Assembly: GCF_964204645.1 (NCBI RefSeq)
Contig: NC_134028.1
Coordinates: 15,425,263-15,489,262, forward strand
Direction of reading: 5' to 3'
Source: Tubulanus polymorphus
Lineage: Eukaryota; Nemertea; Palaeonemertea; Tubulaniformes; Tubulanidae
Length of the DNA: 64,000 nt
Shown here piece after piece: positions 1 to 10,568 of this stretch. Each line of letters starts with the position of its first letter. Position 1 is the stretch's first letter. A model generated the notes under the pieces. It saw nothing but the letters and a program-made list of their open reading frames with translations. It was not told the origin of the DNA and searched no databases. The translations under genes were made by a program, and so were the position numbers.

Positions 1-619
1 CGATAATTTATAACCCATATCTTCATTATCGCTAGATAATACAATTTCATTTACAGGAGCAAATGTTATTTCGAATATAATATCTTCTTGAATTGCGTAT
101 TTATATAAAGGCGCATTATTATTTATCAATTCAAAATCTAATGGAATTTTATATTTGCTTCCGTAAATCTTTTTTATTAAGTTATCTACAGCATTAGTTA
201 CTACTGCATTATTGGCTTCTGATCTTAATTTATTTTGGTTTTCTGATTGGATGCCTTGAAATATCATATTATTTCTATTTTCTTTTGTTAACCATAAATC
301 TTTATAATGCATAAATAAATTATAATTATCTAATGAGAAAACTGTTTCTGGCCCAATCTTTACAGCTCATTTTTTAATCAAATATCTCATTATCAACAAC
401 ATAATTATTATTATTACCAGTTACTTTTATATCAGCTGATAAATAAATACTATTTGGAACATAAAAAGTATTTTGTGTTAATCGAGGAATTCTAACATAT
501 AAAGTTTCATCGGGATTAATATTAGAAGGATTATGAGTAATTATATGATGTGATCTTTCTGCTTTAATAGCATTAGTTATTCTATGATTCTTAGAAGGAT
601 TTATATAACTCCCACTCAT
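1..619 (-). pseudogene. MCP: Polinton major capsid protein, N-terminal half, broken
   Basis: The start at 619 (MSGSYINPSKN) is shared with the copies at 33077 and 49798. About 80 codons are open; then a short deletion near 365-375 changes frame. Recognisable capsid sequence continues in another frame to the window edge, including the segments aligned to FSLDDYNLFMHYKDLW and the region before INTNAPLYKY in copy B. In this family the protein forms the icosahedral shell of the virus-like particle. The assignment rests on gene position, on size in the other copies (about 410 residues) and on resemblance to Polinton capsid genes. The double jelly-roll fold is inferred, not seen. Confidence 0.7.
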
Positions 620-639
620 TTTTTTAACAAAAAAATTAA

Positions 640-2097
640 TTATTTATTTTTTATCATATTAACTAACCCAAAAATAATTGCACTTACCACTGTAATTAAA
701 AATAAAATTATATGTTCAGCAGCAAAGTTAAGAATATTCCCAGCAGATTTCAATATAAAACCAACAATTGATGCAATAACTCCGGGTAATGCTGCAGCAG
801 ATTTTTTAGATAGTTCCCATAAATATTTTGCCAATTTCTTTAAACCATCCTTAACTTTATCTTGTATAGAATTATTATCATTCGGGGGTTTATCCGGTTT
901 ATTGGGAGTAGGTGTAGATTTTAAAGCATTTGATATTGCTAAACCTATTGTTGTGAATACCATAGTTACAGCTGTTAGAATTGAAAGTATTGTGATACCT
1001 TCTAGTTTATATAATAATCTTATTCTATCTTTTAATGATATTTTAGAATCCGGTTTTATCAACAAATCTTTAAAAATAACTTAATTTTTTAATGTGATTA
1101 AGATCATATGATTTTAATAATATATCTCTTTCTTCTTTCTGTAATTCTATATTATATTTTAAATTATCAATTTCTTTTTCTAAATATGCATTTCTTTTTT
1201 TAAATTCAATTTCTTCGATAACTTTATTATCTCTATCTAATTTTAATTGTTCTGATTCTTTTCTTGATTTAAATAATTCATCTTCTAAAGTTCTAATTTT
1301 AAAATCTCTTATACTTTTATCATTCGCAAATTTATCAGCTTCATTTTGTATACTAATAATTTCTCTAATTGCTTTATGAGAAAATATATTTAAATCTTGT
1401 TTTGTTGCATCAAGTAATCCATTTGGTAAAAGTTTTTCAGTTTGAACTTCATTTGATTTAAGTTTACTTGTTTTGGAAGTTATGTTCTGTTCAGAAGTTG
1501 TTTCTGTTTCTAATTTATTATCTATTGTTTCAAATAATTTTTCAATTCTTTGTTTAAATACTCTTCTATTTTGATATATTTCTTCTTGTGTTACATTTTC
1601 TATTTCATTACTATTTCTTATTCTTTTAATTATTCTTTTAATTCTATCTGGTTCTAATTTTCCCAAAGTTGATTCTGCTAATATTTTGTTTTGATTTTTA
1701 TAAGAGATATCAATATAATAATCATCTTTCAAATGATGATAATATTCACCATCTAAAATTCTAAATCTTGTACTAAAAGTCTAGCGCCTCTATCATTTAT
1801 ATTATATCCAGATTTTTCAAATAAAGGTTTAGAATTATTTATAAATTCATTATATTCTAAATTCTGTCTTACTAAATCTGGATCTTCATTTTCAGAATTT
1901 ATTCTCGATCTAGTTCTTCTATCAAATTCATCTGTTGATTGGCCTTTAGAACCACTATCTGCTAAATTAGAATTATATGCTGATTCATCATCACTATTAA
2001 TATTAGTTTCTACATCATTATAATCATCATCAATATATCCTTCATTATTATTTCCCATTTCTCCCATTTCATAATCTTCTACACCTTCTACATCCAT
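640..2097 (-). pseudogene. Coiled-coil membrane protein of Polinton, broken
   Basis: Three consecutive open segments (2097-1753, 1732-1070, 1065-640) are collinear with one long gene of about 470 codons. The N-terminus is acidic and Asn/Asp-rich. The middle is a long Glu/Lys-rich coiled coil. The C-terminus has one hydrophobic segment (ITILSILTAVTMVF), a Lys-rich linker and a second hydrophobic stretch (HIILFLITVVSAIIFGLV). Compared with copy B, a 1-base deletion near 1755 and another indel near 1066 break the frame. The function is unknown. Position between the late genes and the capsid gene, plus the membrane anchors, suggest a structural or virion-associated role. The C-terminal part is the best preserved of the three copies. 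Confidence 0.6.
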
Positions 2098-2112
2098 TTA
2101 CATAATAAAAAA

Positions 2113-3445
2113 TTAAAATTTAAAATATGATATTCCTCCGATTACAATTCCTATACAAGTTATAGCTAATTTAGCATTTTCATGGGATTTATTATCATCA
2201 TTTAGTTTAATTATATCATGTTGAATATTATCAGTTTTAATATCACCATGTGGGTGCCGTACGGCACCATTTTCTGAAGTATTATAATCTTTTATTTTGG
2301 AATCATTATCCAATTTAATATTAATAGTTTTAGTTTCAGTTGATTGAATATGTTTTTTATTTTTTTCACCTTCCATTAATTTTGGAGCAGTGATAATCTT
2401 TTTATTTATATCATTTAATCCAAATGAATTATTTATTGTTGCAGTTTTAATTAGATTATTATAACCAATTACATTTCCCATCTTTAATACTAAATCATTA
2501 GAAATAATTAATAGATTAGGGCCTATACAATAATTTAATCTAATATGTGATTTATCTAAATAATTTTGATATCTTACAAGGTTTTCTGGAATCGATCTAT
2601 TTTTATCATTATGAATAGAATCTTCAAATAATACTTTGAATTGTTTCTGCGCATCAAATGAAGTACTATCATTTCCAACTATTGGTGATCTTATTTCAAC
2701 TTGTACACCTAAAATACAAATTAAATAAGTTCTAATTGATTGATTTATTGTTTGTATACCAGGTTTTGTAAAACCTTCACCATTATCTATAATAAAATTA
2801 TTCCAACCATCATCATTATCGATTTTATAATTATGATAGGCACCAACTCTATGTGAATAATCAATTCTTTTTATTTCAAACTGTTGACCAACACCATGTA
2901 ATTTACCTTGCGATCTAAAATCGGAATTAATATCTATATTAAATTCATTACATATTTTATAAAACTTAGAAAGATTAATATTATTATCCAATTCTTTAGA
3001 ATATTTCGATCCAGGTAAAGGACATTCTAATTCATTTAGTATAATTCTAATTTGAAAGTATGCATGAAATCTAAATATTGTAGGAATGAATTTTAAATCT
3101 GAATAAGACAAATTTTTATCTAAATTATTTAAATGATCATTCCAACTTATACCACACCCTGTTGTTGCGCAATAAACTGCAAAATTTAATTGATTCTGCC
3201 AATATTTCATAGATTTTAGATTTTATTTTATATATATTATATTCATCTCGAGTAAAAGTAACTTCATATGTATTAAATATATTTTCCATTATAGAAATAA
3301 AAAACTTTGTTTCAGTAACATAAATTTCTAAATTAATTAATGAAGGCAAAACTACATTTTTATATGTTATAATACTATTAAAATCTATAGGTGGAATTAA
3401 ATATCTATATGATTTATTATATTGGAAAGCTTTTGGAAACCCCAT
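2113..3445 (-). pseudogene. Conserved Polinton late protein with C-terminal membrane anchor
   Basis: The start MGFPKAFQYNKS at 3445 matches the copies at 30274 and 47066. The frame changes near 3200, just before the conserved core (NQLNFAVYCATTGCGISW). It then stays open to a C-terminal hydrophobic anchor (AITCIGIVIGGISYFKF). The core also holds INQSIRTYLICILGVQ and a Ser/Asp-rich region. It is a standard late protein of animal Polintons by my recollection, with no assigned function. The Cys-rich core was considered as a protease, but no convincing His/Cys catalytic layout is visible. This copy uniquely carries a 27-bp in-frame insert at 2242-2268. Confidence 0.6.
2242..2268 (-). repeat. 27-bp palindromic insert, in frame in a late gene
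   Basis: Relative to copies B (31450 region) and C (48255 region), 27 extra bases interrupt an otherwise identical context (CAGAAAAT / ATTAAAAC). On the minus strand the insert starts with the perfect palindrome GGTGCCGTACGGCACC and ends CACATGGTGAT. It adds nine codons (GAVRHPHGD) without disturbing the frame. It is strikingly GC-rich in an AT-rich gene. Near-identical inserts occur in the integrase genes at 37802-37828 and 53964-53990. Confidence 0.85.
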
Positions 3446-3461
3446 TTATATAATTAAAAGA

Positions 3462-3896
3462 TTAATAATTTATTAATTCTTTTAATAATTTATCTTGTTC
3501 TTCAACTGTTATATGGCCATTTAAACTTATTATATAATCTAGTGTATTCTTCAATTTATTAATTTCTTTTATATTAGTTTTAATTTTTTCTTTATTACTT
3601 TTTATATTTAATTTTGAACTTATACCAGTTAAAACACTTGATGATAATCCTAACACGCCAATTGATATAGCTAACGGTGTTAATGGGCTGAATATTGCTA
3701 GAAATGTTATTACAGAACTAATTGTAACTGAACCACTAATAATAAAATAATATATAATTTTACTTTTTAAATATTTTTTCTTTTTTATCTTTAAATCACT
3801 TTCAAATTATAATATTTATTTTTCTAAATATATTTTTAATTTAGTTTTATTTATATCATGAGGAATAATATCAATATTATCAACTTTATCATCCAT
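3462..3896 (-). pseudogene. Polinton two-segment membrane protein, nonsense-mutated
   Basis: This corresponds to the 144-residue protein at 28255-28689. It starts at 3896 with a Lys-rich N-terminal helix. Two in-frame TAA codons near 3805-3815 replace sense codons of the other copies. The downstream part is open and holds the hydrophobic block (SSVITFLAIFSPLTPLAI) and the amphipathic C-terminus to 3462. The break pattern is base substitution rather than indel. Confidence 0.65.
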
Positions 3897-3916
3897 TTAT
3901 TTAGCAAAAAAAATTA

Positions 3917-4339
3917 CTAATTAGTAAATTTATATGCTACAAATATAACAATAACTGTTCCACCTAAAATCCAAATTATTTCATATTTCTGTTGTTCTTT
4001 ACTTGGGGTATAATAATCTGAAAATTTAGGTTTGTATAGATGTAATTTTTCTTTATTGGTTACCGCGTTGTATGAACTCATTGCATCATCAACTGATTGA
4101 AAATCTCTGTGTGAAATCTTCTGATCATATAATTCTTTGTTAATATAATCCATATAGTTTTGTCTCTTTTCTCTGTATTCTTCTGCTGCTTTATTATATT
4201 TCTCTAATGCTAAGTTATGTCTTTTTTGTTCTAATAATGAACAATTTTTATCAATATGCCTAAATAAATAACCACCACCAGTAAATGCTAAAGCGTTAAT
4301 AATTGCTGTTCCTCTTATAGTTATAATTGCAGAAGCCAT
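3917..4339 (-). CDS. Polinton late membrane protein, 140 aa
   Basis: This is an intact 140-codon frame. The N-terminus is a hydrophobic Gly/Ala-rich segment (residues about 2-28, ending GGGYLF). A highly charged helical middle follows (HNLALEKYNKAAEEY, INKELYDQKISHRDF), then a conserved L-x-D-Y-Y-x-P-S-x-E-Q motif and a C-terminal membrane segment (ILGGTVIVIFVAYKF). The same protein type recurs in animal Polintons as far as I recall; its biochemical role is not known. It lies between the start-damaged 73-aa gene and the two-segment membrane protein gene. The start is fixed by the ATAAATG signal and by identity with the copies at 27813, 29389 and 46172. Confidence 0.75.
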   Translation of the reverse strand: MASAIITIRGTAIINALAFTGGGYLFRHIDKNCSLLEQKRHNLALEKYNKAAEEYREKRQNYMDYINKELYDQKISHRDFQSVDDAMSSYNAVTNKEKLHLYKPKFSDYYTPSKEQQKYEIIWILGGTVIVIFVAYKFTN

Positions 4340-4363
4340 TTATTTAGTAAAATAATTACTCAT

Positions 4364-4583
4364 TTATATGGGAGGAATATATTTTTGTTTTTCCAAATAA
4401 TCAATTGTTAAATTAGATAAAGTTACTTCTAACGTTAATTTTAAAATATCATTTATATCAAATCTATCAACATTAACACTTCCCATTTTAAATACTTTTT
4501 TTAATACCATTGAATAACCAACAGTTCCAACTGCTAATAATGCTCCATTATATAAACCACTTATTATCCACTAATTATCACAT
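4364..4583 (-). pseudogene. Polinton 73-aa late protein, start-damaged
   Basis: The sequence matches the intact 73-residue genes at 27567 and 45926 over its whole length. Two bases are missing directly after the ATG, and a TAG replaces the Lys codon near codon 5. No protein can be made from the normal start. The remainder, including the C-terminal end read as QKYIPPI, is open. Confidence 0.7.
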
Positions 4584-4928
4584 TTATTTATCAAAAATAT
4601 TACTATCTTCAAAATATTTAGTTATCTTATTTATGATTATTTCAACATTTATAGTATTATTAGGTTCATTTTCATATATTTCATTCATTATTCTTTTAAT
4701 ATCATCAATTATAAAATCTTCATCTACTTCATAAAATCTTAAAGACTCAGTAAGCTTTTCTACATTAAAAGTTTCTTTATCTATTGTTTTTTCATACTCA
4801 AATGTTGTTTCATTAGAAAATGCAATATTTTTTATATGTGTTATTACATCATTAATGTTAAATTTCATTTCTTTCTCATGTTTAAAATCAAATCCAAAAC
4901 ATATACTCGATCCAACAGTTATATTCAT
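4584..4928 (-). CDS. Polinton late protein of unknown function, 114 aa
   Basis: The frame is intact (MNITVGSSICFGFDF...). It is acidic and helical, with several Ile/Asn-rich segments and no membrane span or metal-binding motif. It ends one base before the ATG of the next late gene, as in copies B and C, so the two are probably co-transcribed. This copy lacks a few residues present in the middle of the 118-residue copies at 27210 and 28786. I do not recognise a function. Confidence 0.65.
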   Translation of the reverse strand: MNITVGSSICFGFDFKHEKEMKFNINDVITHIKNIAFSNETTFEYEKTIDKETFNVEKLTESLRFYEVDEDFIIDDIKRIMNEIYENEPNNTINVEIIINKITKYFEDSNIFDK

Positions 4929-4944
4929 TTATATAGTGAAAAAA

Positions 4945-5703
4945 TTACTCTTTACATCTTATAATTAATTCATAAATTATAGGAAAGTTATTCAAAACAA
5001 TTAAATAACCATTATGATTTCTTATTTCTAATTTAAAATTGTTAAATCGTGAAATACAAGGTTTAAAATCACATTCAGCTAAATTATAATTAATTTGTGT
5101 TCCAAATTCTTTAACATTTTGTAATGGTATAAAATTTAATATACTAGAATTACAAGTTATATCCTTAGTTGCTTCGAAATTTTTTGTAGCATCAATTAAA
5201 TTGCAATAAATATAAAAATACGCGTAAGGTATTATATTTGAATTACCGTCTACGTTTCCTGTAACAGTATCTGGTTTAATTCCTAACATTTTAGCTATTG
5301 GTTTTTTTACTAAAAATGCGTGTTTGGTTTCATCATCTAACTTTATTTTAATTTTATCAGAACTATCACCTTTTATAAATCTAATTGAAAATTTATCTTC
5401 ACTTCTAAGTTTTAATCGTGCTCTCCTGTTAATTTCTTGAGCTACTGTTTCTAAATTATATAATCCTGGTTTTAAAAAGAGATGAAACCATTTATTTATA
5501 TTTCTAATATGAATCATAAACAGTCTATGATCAATAGTTTTATCCGATATATTGTAAAATGAGTTACATAAACTTACATTTACTAATTTTAAATCAACAC
5601 AATTCTTAAATTCTCTATCTAATAGTACTAGTAAATTATGGGATTTATAATTTGTAAGTTTTCTAGAATCAACATGTATTCTATATTCTTTTAATTCTAC
5701 CAT
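4945..5703 (-). CDS. Putative Polinton minor capsid (penton) protein
   Basis: This 252-codon frame is the only undamaged version in the window. The copy at 26436 is frameshifted and the one at 44994 carries a large in-frame deletion. The protein begins MVELKEYRIHVDSRKL and alternates short beta-like segments. It contains a conserved FLKPGLYNLETVAQEI motif and a C-terminal block (FNNFKLEIRNHNGYLI). Size, position upstream of the small late genes and overall pattern fit the single jelly-roll minor capsid protein that fills the vertices of Polinton-type particles. The fold is inferred from family knowledge, not demonstrated here. Confidence 0.55.
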   Translation of the reverse strand: MVELKEYRIHVDSRKLTNYKSHNLLVLLDREFKNCVDLKLVNVSLCNSFYNISDKTIDHRLFMIHIRNINKWFHLFLKPGLYNLETVAQEINRRARLKLRSEDKFSIRFIKGDSSDKIKIKLDDETKHAFLVKKPIAKMLGIKPDTVTGNVDGNSNIIPYAYFYIYCNLIDATKNFEATKDITCNSSILNFIPLQNVKEFGTQINYNLAECDFKPCISRFNNFKLEIRNHNGYLIVLNNFPIIYELIIRCKE

Positions 5704-5717
5704 TTATTTTACATATT

Positions 5718-6071
5718 TTATTCGAAATCTATTTCATGGTGGCCTTTTTCATTCTTACCTTTGTATACGAAATAGAAATCGCCTGAACATAATTCTTCTA
5801 AATCTTCACTTGATAATCTATGAAATCTATCAGGTAATTATGTTCTGAATTTATATGTATTTCCTTTTAATCCTTCATATTCTAAGTGTATAACTAATTT
5901 ATCTCCATATTTGTTAGTAACGGTAACAATATTTGTAATTAGATATTTCTTATGGATTGTTAATTCTTTTAACTTCTTAAATTTATAATCTACTGATTTG
6001 GCATTTGAAGTATTTTTTATTCTATCTAGAAATGATTTGTTGTTCTCACTGTGTGCTTGTTTACTCTCCAT
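5718..6071 (-). pseudogene. Small OB-like DNA-binding protein, C-terminally interrupted
   Basis: It is open from ATG 6071 to a TAA at 5838 that replaces a Tyr codon present in copy C. After it the same frame continues to 5718 with the conserved end (SSEDLEELCSGDFYFVYKG, then GHHEIDFE). The whole gene is about 117 codons. Its place right after the polymerase and the beta-rich pattern resemble the small ssDNA-binding-type protein next to PolB in many Polintons; that role is an inference. Confidence 0.5.
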
Positions 6072-6111
6072 TTATAATACATATATAATACATATTTTTA
6101 TTAAAATTTGA

Positions 6112-7395
6112 TTAACACGTTAGAATTCTTTTCATAATCACATTCTCTTTTGTTTCTTCTCTTTTGATCTTTAGATATTCATCTAAATTACAACCATATG
6201 CGACTGTATGAATTCCGTCATCTAAAATATATCTTTATCATCAAATGGATTCAAACTAACCTTTTCAAATTCTTCAATAAACATCTCGTGATCTTCTGAT
6301 CTTAAACATTTCATCTTATGTTTTCTAACTTCTTCATTGAATATACAATTGATATAATCTTTGAAATGAATATTTTTTTCTACTACACTTTTAGTAATTC
6401 TTTTTAACTTTTTAGCTTCATGTTCTTTAGTTTTATATGAATACATTTTAGATCTAATACCAATGAATTCTATCATTTCTTCACCGCCTAATTCATCCTT
6501 TAACTTCCCGGGCCGCTTTTTATTATCATTACTAAACAATTCATGATTTTTAGGATAGTTACTAAAATCAAAATGATGTTTTAATGTTTTTAAATCATCA
6601 GTTATGTTTTTATCTTTAATATGTAAGAATCTGTATCAAAATATAATATTTCTATATGTTTTTCTCCAAAAAGTGGTTGTAATACATTATAATAGAATTC
6701 ATACATCAATAGCTTTGATATTTCTAAAACTGAAGCACCAACATAGATTGGTTTATTAAATTTCATAGAAGTTCTTCTCATTTTAACTGCAGCTAAATTT
6801 TTATCCAGTATTCTGTTACCTATAAATTTAGGATATGTTTGTAAATGCCTTATTCTTTTACCATTACTAACTAACTCAATATCATTTCTATTTCTAATAT
6901 TTTCACAAGTCTTACCATAGAATACATTATTCATTAGTTTGAAAAAATCTTTCTCAAAATAACTTTTAGCTTCAGTTCTCTGTTTGGTGTTAAAATCTAT
7001 ATATTTTTCTAACCACTTAGATTTACTGAATGAAATATATCTATGTACTTTTTTTAGGATCATTCCTTGTTTTAGATAAAACTTTAACATTCTATAATGT
7101 ACTACATAATTATATTTATCTTCCTGAGTTACCATTAACTTTTCTGTATGAATATGATTTTCGGGTTTAATTCTTTTTTGATAATTTGATATTCTTCATG
7201 TTTAACAGTTTTATGTTCGGGGCAGTATGCTAGATTTCTAGATTTAAATTTAATATGTTCAGGATATTCTAAATCTACAACAAAGAAGTAACCAGTATCT
7301 GAATCATCTGCAATACCTAGAATTCTTTTCTTCCAATCAAAATTTATCATTATTTTCATGTTGTAAAACTTCACTTATTTCAAATACTCCATAAG
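6112..7395 (-). pseudogene. polB: Polinton protein-primed DNA polymerase B, C-terminal part
   Basis: This fragment covers the palm-to-thumb half, from the residues after YGVF to the stop at 6112-6114. Visible motifs are the K-x6-YG motif region (FFKLMNNVFYGKT) and the catalytic YFDTDSY motif, uninterrupted here. Small deletions break the frame near 7190, near 6590-6600 and near 6235. The gene ends at 7395, where a DNA transposon TIR begins. The protein would replicate the element by protein-primed synthesis; this copy cannot. It provides the intein-free reference sequence for the intein in copy B. Confidence 0.88.
6634..6635 (-). other. Unoccupied intein insertion site in polB
   Basis: The codons for D-T-D-S are contiguous here (minus strand, 6637 down to 6626). 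In copy B an intein-coding segment separates the first D from T-D-S at the same position. Confidence 0.85.
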
Positions 7396-7628
7396 CGGTT
7401 CCTGAACTTCGCTGAAAAAGCTGAAACACTGAAAAGCTGAAACGCTGAAATAAAAACGCTGAAATTTCAGGGAATTTCCGAAAAACGCCGAAATTTCAGG
7501 GAATTCCCGAAAAACGCTGAAATCGTGCTAGGTACCGACAATACACGTTTTGAAATGTTTTCCGGGCCGTCGTCCGCTGACGAGTCCTGAACCGTGTTTT
7601 ATGCTCTACCTTCGGTTACAGAGACATG
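7396..7628 (+). repeat. Left TIR of the DNA transposon
   Basis: It is the reverse complement of 9533-9757, with small indels. Confidence 0.85.
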
Positions 7629-9532
7629 CCTTAAGGTCGTCGTCATGATCGACTTGATCGATTGCGGATTGCGTGGATTGTTAGATGTGTTTTTTGCCAT
7701 AGTTTTATGTGCATATACCGGTACGATCTAACAATGAAGTTATCACTTCATTTGAATAAATTCTTAATCACAGTAATATTAATTCACAATATTTTTTCTT
7801 ATGTTTCGTGATTTCTTGCAACTTATCATTGCCAAGTCTCATACAAGTAGTAGCTGAATGAAAGTACAGTTAGGCTGAACCTGATAACCCAAATTAAGTG
7901 CTAGCATGGAACTAATGATTATTTTGATTCTATTTTCGGTGTCATTGAAATTCGTTAATAAAGGTTCAACCGTCATAGTATACTGTACTTAGCATTGCTA
8001 CAATTGGGTGCCATATTTCTACAATTTCTACAAGGAGGAAGGAATCTTTAAGTGTCTTTGTTCCCGGGTGGGGTACGGGGTAAAACCTGGTTTACTTTCG
8101 ACTTGCCGGAGACTACTATCTGCAATGTATTGCATGCTTTGATGTGTCTGGCCTATAGGAGTCGACCGATATTTTTTTCCCATACACAGGCATGGCTTTA
8201 GTGTAGATGAAGGCTAGGCACTGCACATTGTGGATTGACTGGAACTCTTAACTCACAAAATTAAACGAGTCAACAAGAAAGATCCAATAATTGGACATTT
8301 GTCTAACTATATTATTTAACAGCTTGAAATAATACATAACACATTCTGCAAGAGTATACAAAGGAAATCAGTTCTTACATTATATCAGAATCAATAGTTC
8401 GCTTAACTCTGGCTAGAATTCTGGTTCCATTGCTTCATATTCTAATGAAATCCACTAGTATACCTTAGAATATCGCTTAGCTTAAGACTAAAAATTTGGT
8501 ACCAGGAAACAGGGAAGAAAAGTGGGTGTACTGTACATCCGCAATTGACTTATTTCTCTCCGGTTGAATCAAGTTATTATTGAAATAGCATTCGAATAGC
8601 CATTTTATTTTTAAAAATTGTGTCGTTCAGCTATCCTGCTGCAAATTTCGCAGTTGAAGTTTACTGGTGCCATCTGATTTCTCAGTATCTCAAAAAATTT
8701 GCACATTCTAAGCCTGAATCTAAAAATAGAAAAAGGTGCATTTTAGTCGGATATAAAAGAATAGTGGCTAATACACCTGGACTATATAGCCTATGGGGTG
8801 GGCCTAGTTTGAAAGCACTGAGGTCCGAGAGAACAGCACTTAGTAAATAAATACTGAAATTAAACTTACAAAACACCCAGTACTTGAGATGATGTACTTG
8901 ACAAGAAGTGTCACCAGCTAAGCAAATCAACTTTGTCTATGACTCCTCCTTTTATAGATTCAGTAGTAGTCTAAAAATAAGAATGGGTTCATTTTTCTAA
9001 CAGTTGGTATGTCATTTCTTCAAAAAAACTAATTATTATCTCGCCACAGCAAATAAATTATTCACAGTTGTTGAATGGTTAGCCCGATTTAGATTAATTG
9101 GTTGACGCTAATCAGTATGACCCATACGTAGGGGCCTACTGCATGCCATTGGCGTCAATCCATTCCATTCCATTCCACAGTGAATTAAAAAGAAATTTAG
9201 TTAGATCCCTTTTGTCCAAAAGCTGCATCATTTATATAACTAGCTGTCAAATTTAATTTACCTCCTTCAGAGAATACCATAGTGACATAGTCCGTCGCCC
9301 ATCAACGTGTTGACAAAAGAAAAGTTGCTCCATGTTTTATACATGAACGTTCAAATAAGATATTTTGCGTCTTGCAGGGAATATTGAGCATAGTGTTTAA
9401 GTTGGCTTGCACGGTTTGTGTATGGGTTTTCCTCATTATGCTGCCTGTATGCATTAAAAATCCGGATTTCAAGCGAATTAATTTGTCCAACAAGTGGCCC
9501 TCTAGAAGTATACTCCACACATACTGTCCATG

Positions 9533-9757
9533 CGTGTCTCTGTAACCGAAGGTAGAGACTAAAACACGGTTCAGGACTCGGCAGCGGACACCGGCCCGGA
9601 AAATATTTCAAAACGTGTATTGTTGGTACCTAGCACGATTTCAGCGTTTTTCGGGAATTCCCTGAAATTTCGGCGTTTTTCGGAAATTCCCTGAAATTTC
9701 AGCGTTTTTATTTCAGCGTTTCAGTGATTCAGCTTTTTCAGCGAAGTTCAGGAACCG
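9533..9757 (-). repeat. Right TIR of the DNA transposon
   Basis: It pairs with 7396-7628. The short reading frames across it are explained by this repeat and are not genes. Confidence 0.85.
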
Positions 9758-10076
9758 GTTTCTGAACACTTCTTCAGCGCGATTTAATATGACCGGCATT
9801 TTGATAGCGAAAACGACCTTGGAATCTAATTGAAAACTAAGAATGTGTATCCGTAACCGAAAATTGAAAGGTAGTTAACGCGTCTGGAACTAGGGTCGAC
9901 CGTTCGTTTATTTGTGATTATATTGACGGATTAGTTTGGGTTGTTGTCGTTTCTAAGTAGTCTATTACTTCGACCAAAAATCGTCGGCTGTTGTAGTAAT
10001 TAATGCAAATTACAGTGGAGGTAATTATTTAGATGGCGGGTTGATATAAATTGTGTTAACAACCTAGTCCCCTATT
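9758..10076. other. Spacer, nothing recognised
   Basis: There is no coding pattern, repeat partner or Polinton similarity. Base composition matches the flanking DNA, not the Polintons. Confidence 0.5.
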
Positions 10077-10175
10077 CTTGAATCGGTCGAGGATATTTCA
10101 GATAGAGTGAGACCACCTTCTGCATAATGAGCATTTTCCGATGACGTCACGTAAAAAATGGCGGATCCTTCAACC
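10077..10175 (+). repeat. Dispersed repeat carrying a conserved ATGGCGGATCC start
   Basis: The segment from TCGGTCGAGGATATTTC through GATGACGTCAC to ATGGCGGATCC recurs twice on the minus strand at about 56.70-56.88 kb. Three copies in one window show that it belongs to a repeat family. It directly precedes a short open frame (MADPSTVARAVKSAV, 10158-10270) that ends in a good splice donor (GAA/GTAAAC). It may therefore be the promoter/first-exon part of the MULE-type element to its right. Confidence 0.55.
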
Positions 10176-10568
10176 GTCGCTAGAGCTGTGAAATCAGCCG
10201 TCAAAGCTGTTAATACTATAGAAGAAGCCAATCTAGCTATTAAAACGCACGAAGAAGATTTTACCGAGAAGTAAACAGTTTTTAGTGCGGACAGAGATTT
10301 CGGTAAACGAAATACTGATGAATTCGTGTATTGTCTTAGTGTATTGTAAAAACAGTTCACCCGTCTCCTCTCTGAACAGAGAGGAGTGGCCGGTTCGCGG
10401 CGCTCCGTATGATGCGTGTACTAAAGAGTTAGAGGGTCGGCTGGGTCAACTCTAGAACTCCGCAGAATTGAGAAACAATGCATCAAATTTTCCCCCCTTA
10501 GGCTTAATTCGGTGTTTATCATCCTGGGCCCAGTTTTATGGGCTGGTATTAACTTTTAATCTGAATGG

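Larger units (their letters stand above)
1..7395 (-). mobile_element. Polinton/Maverick copy A, truncated
   Basis: Ten genes on the minus strand occur in the same order as in copies B and C: polymerase C-terminus, OB-like protein, minor capsid, five short late proteins, the coiled-coil protein and the major capsid start. The left side continues beyond the window. The right side stops abruptly inside the polymerase gene, where the TIR of another transposon begins (7396). The sequence beyond that transposon (9758 on) does not resume the polymerase. No Polinton TIR of this copy is present. Coding strands are very A/T-rich compared with the flanking DNA. Confidence 0.9.
7396..9757. mobile_element. 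DNA transposon with about 230-bp TIRs, no transposase seen
   Basis: The left end starts CGGTTCCTGAACTTCGCTG; the right end is its reverse complement. The inverted repeats run 7396-7628 and 9533-9757. They contain internal repeats of an AACGCTGAAATTTCAGGG-type unit and a conserved stretch around TACCGACAATACACG. No frame in the 1.9-kb interior shows a recognisable transposase, so the element is probably non-autonomous. It has no clear target duplication: the left flank is Polinton polymerase and the right flank is unrelated. A third copy of the same end lies at 57751. Confidence 0.8.

Noticed and set aside
584-1084. Long plus-strand frame over the copy A coiled-coil protein
   Set aside because: It is the antisense shadow of the conserved minus-strand gene; the same shadow appears opposite copy C (49441-49833).
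8620-8930. Overlapping frames in the DNA transposon interior as a transposase
   Set aside because: They are under 90 codons, overlap on both strands and show no catalytic motif.
9302-9611. Two minus-strand frames near the DNA transposon right end
   Set aside because: They cross the TIR, have no family resemblance and are not conserved in the third end copy.
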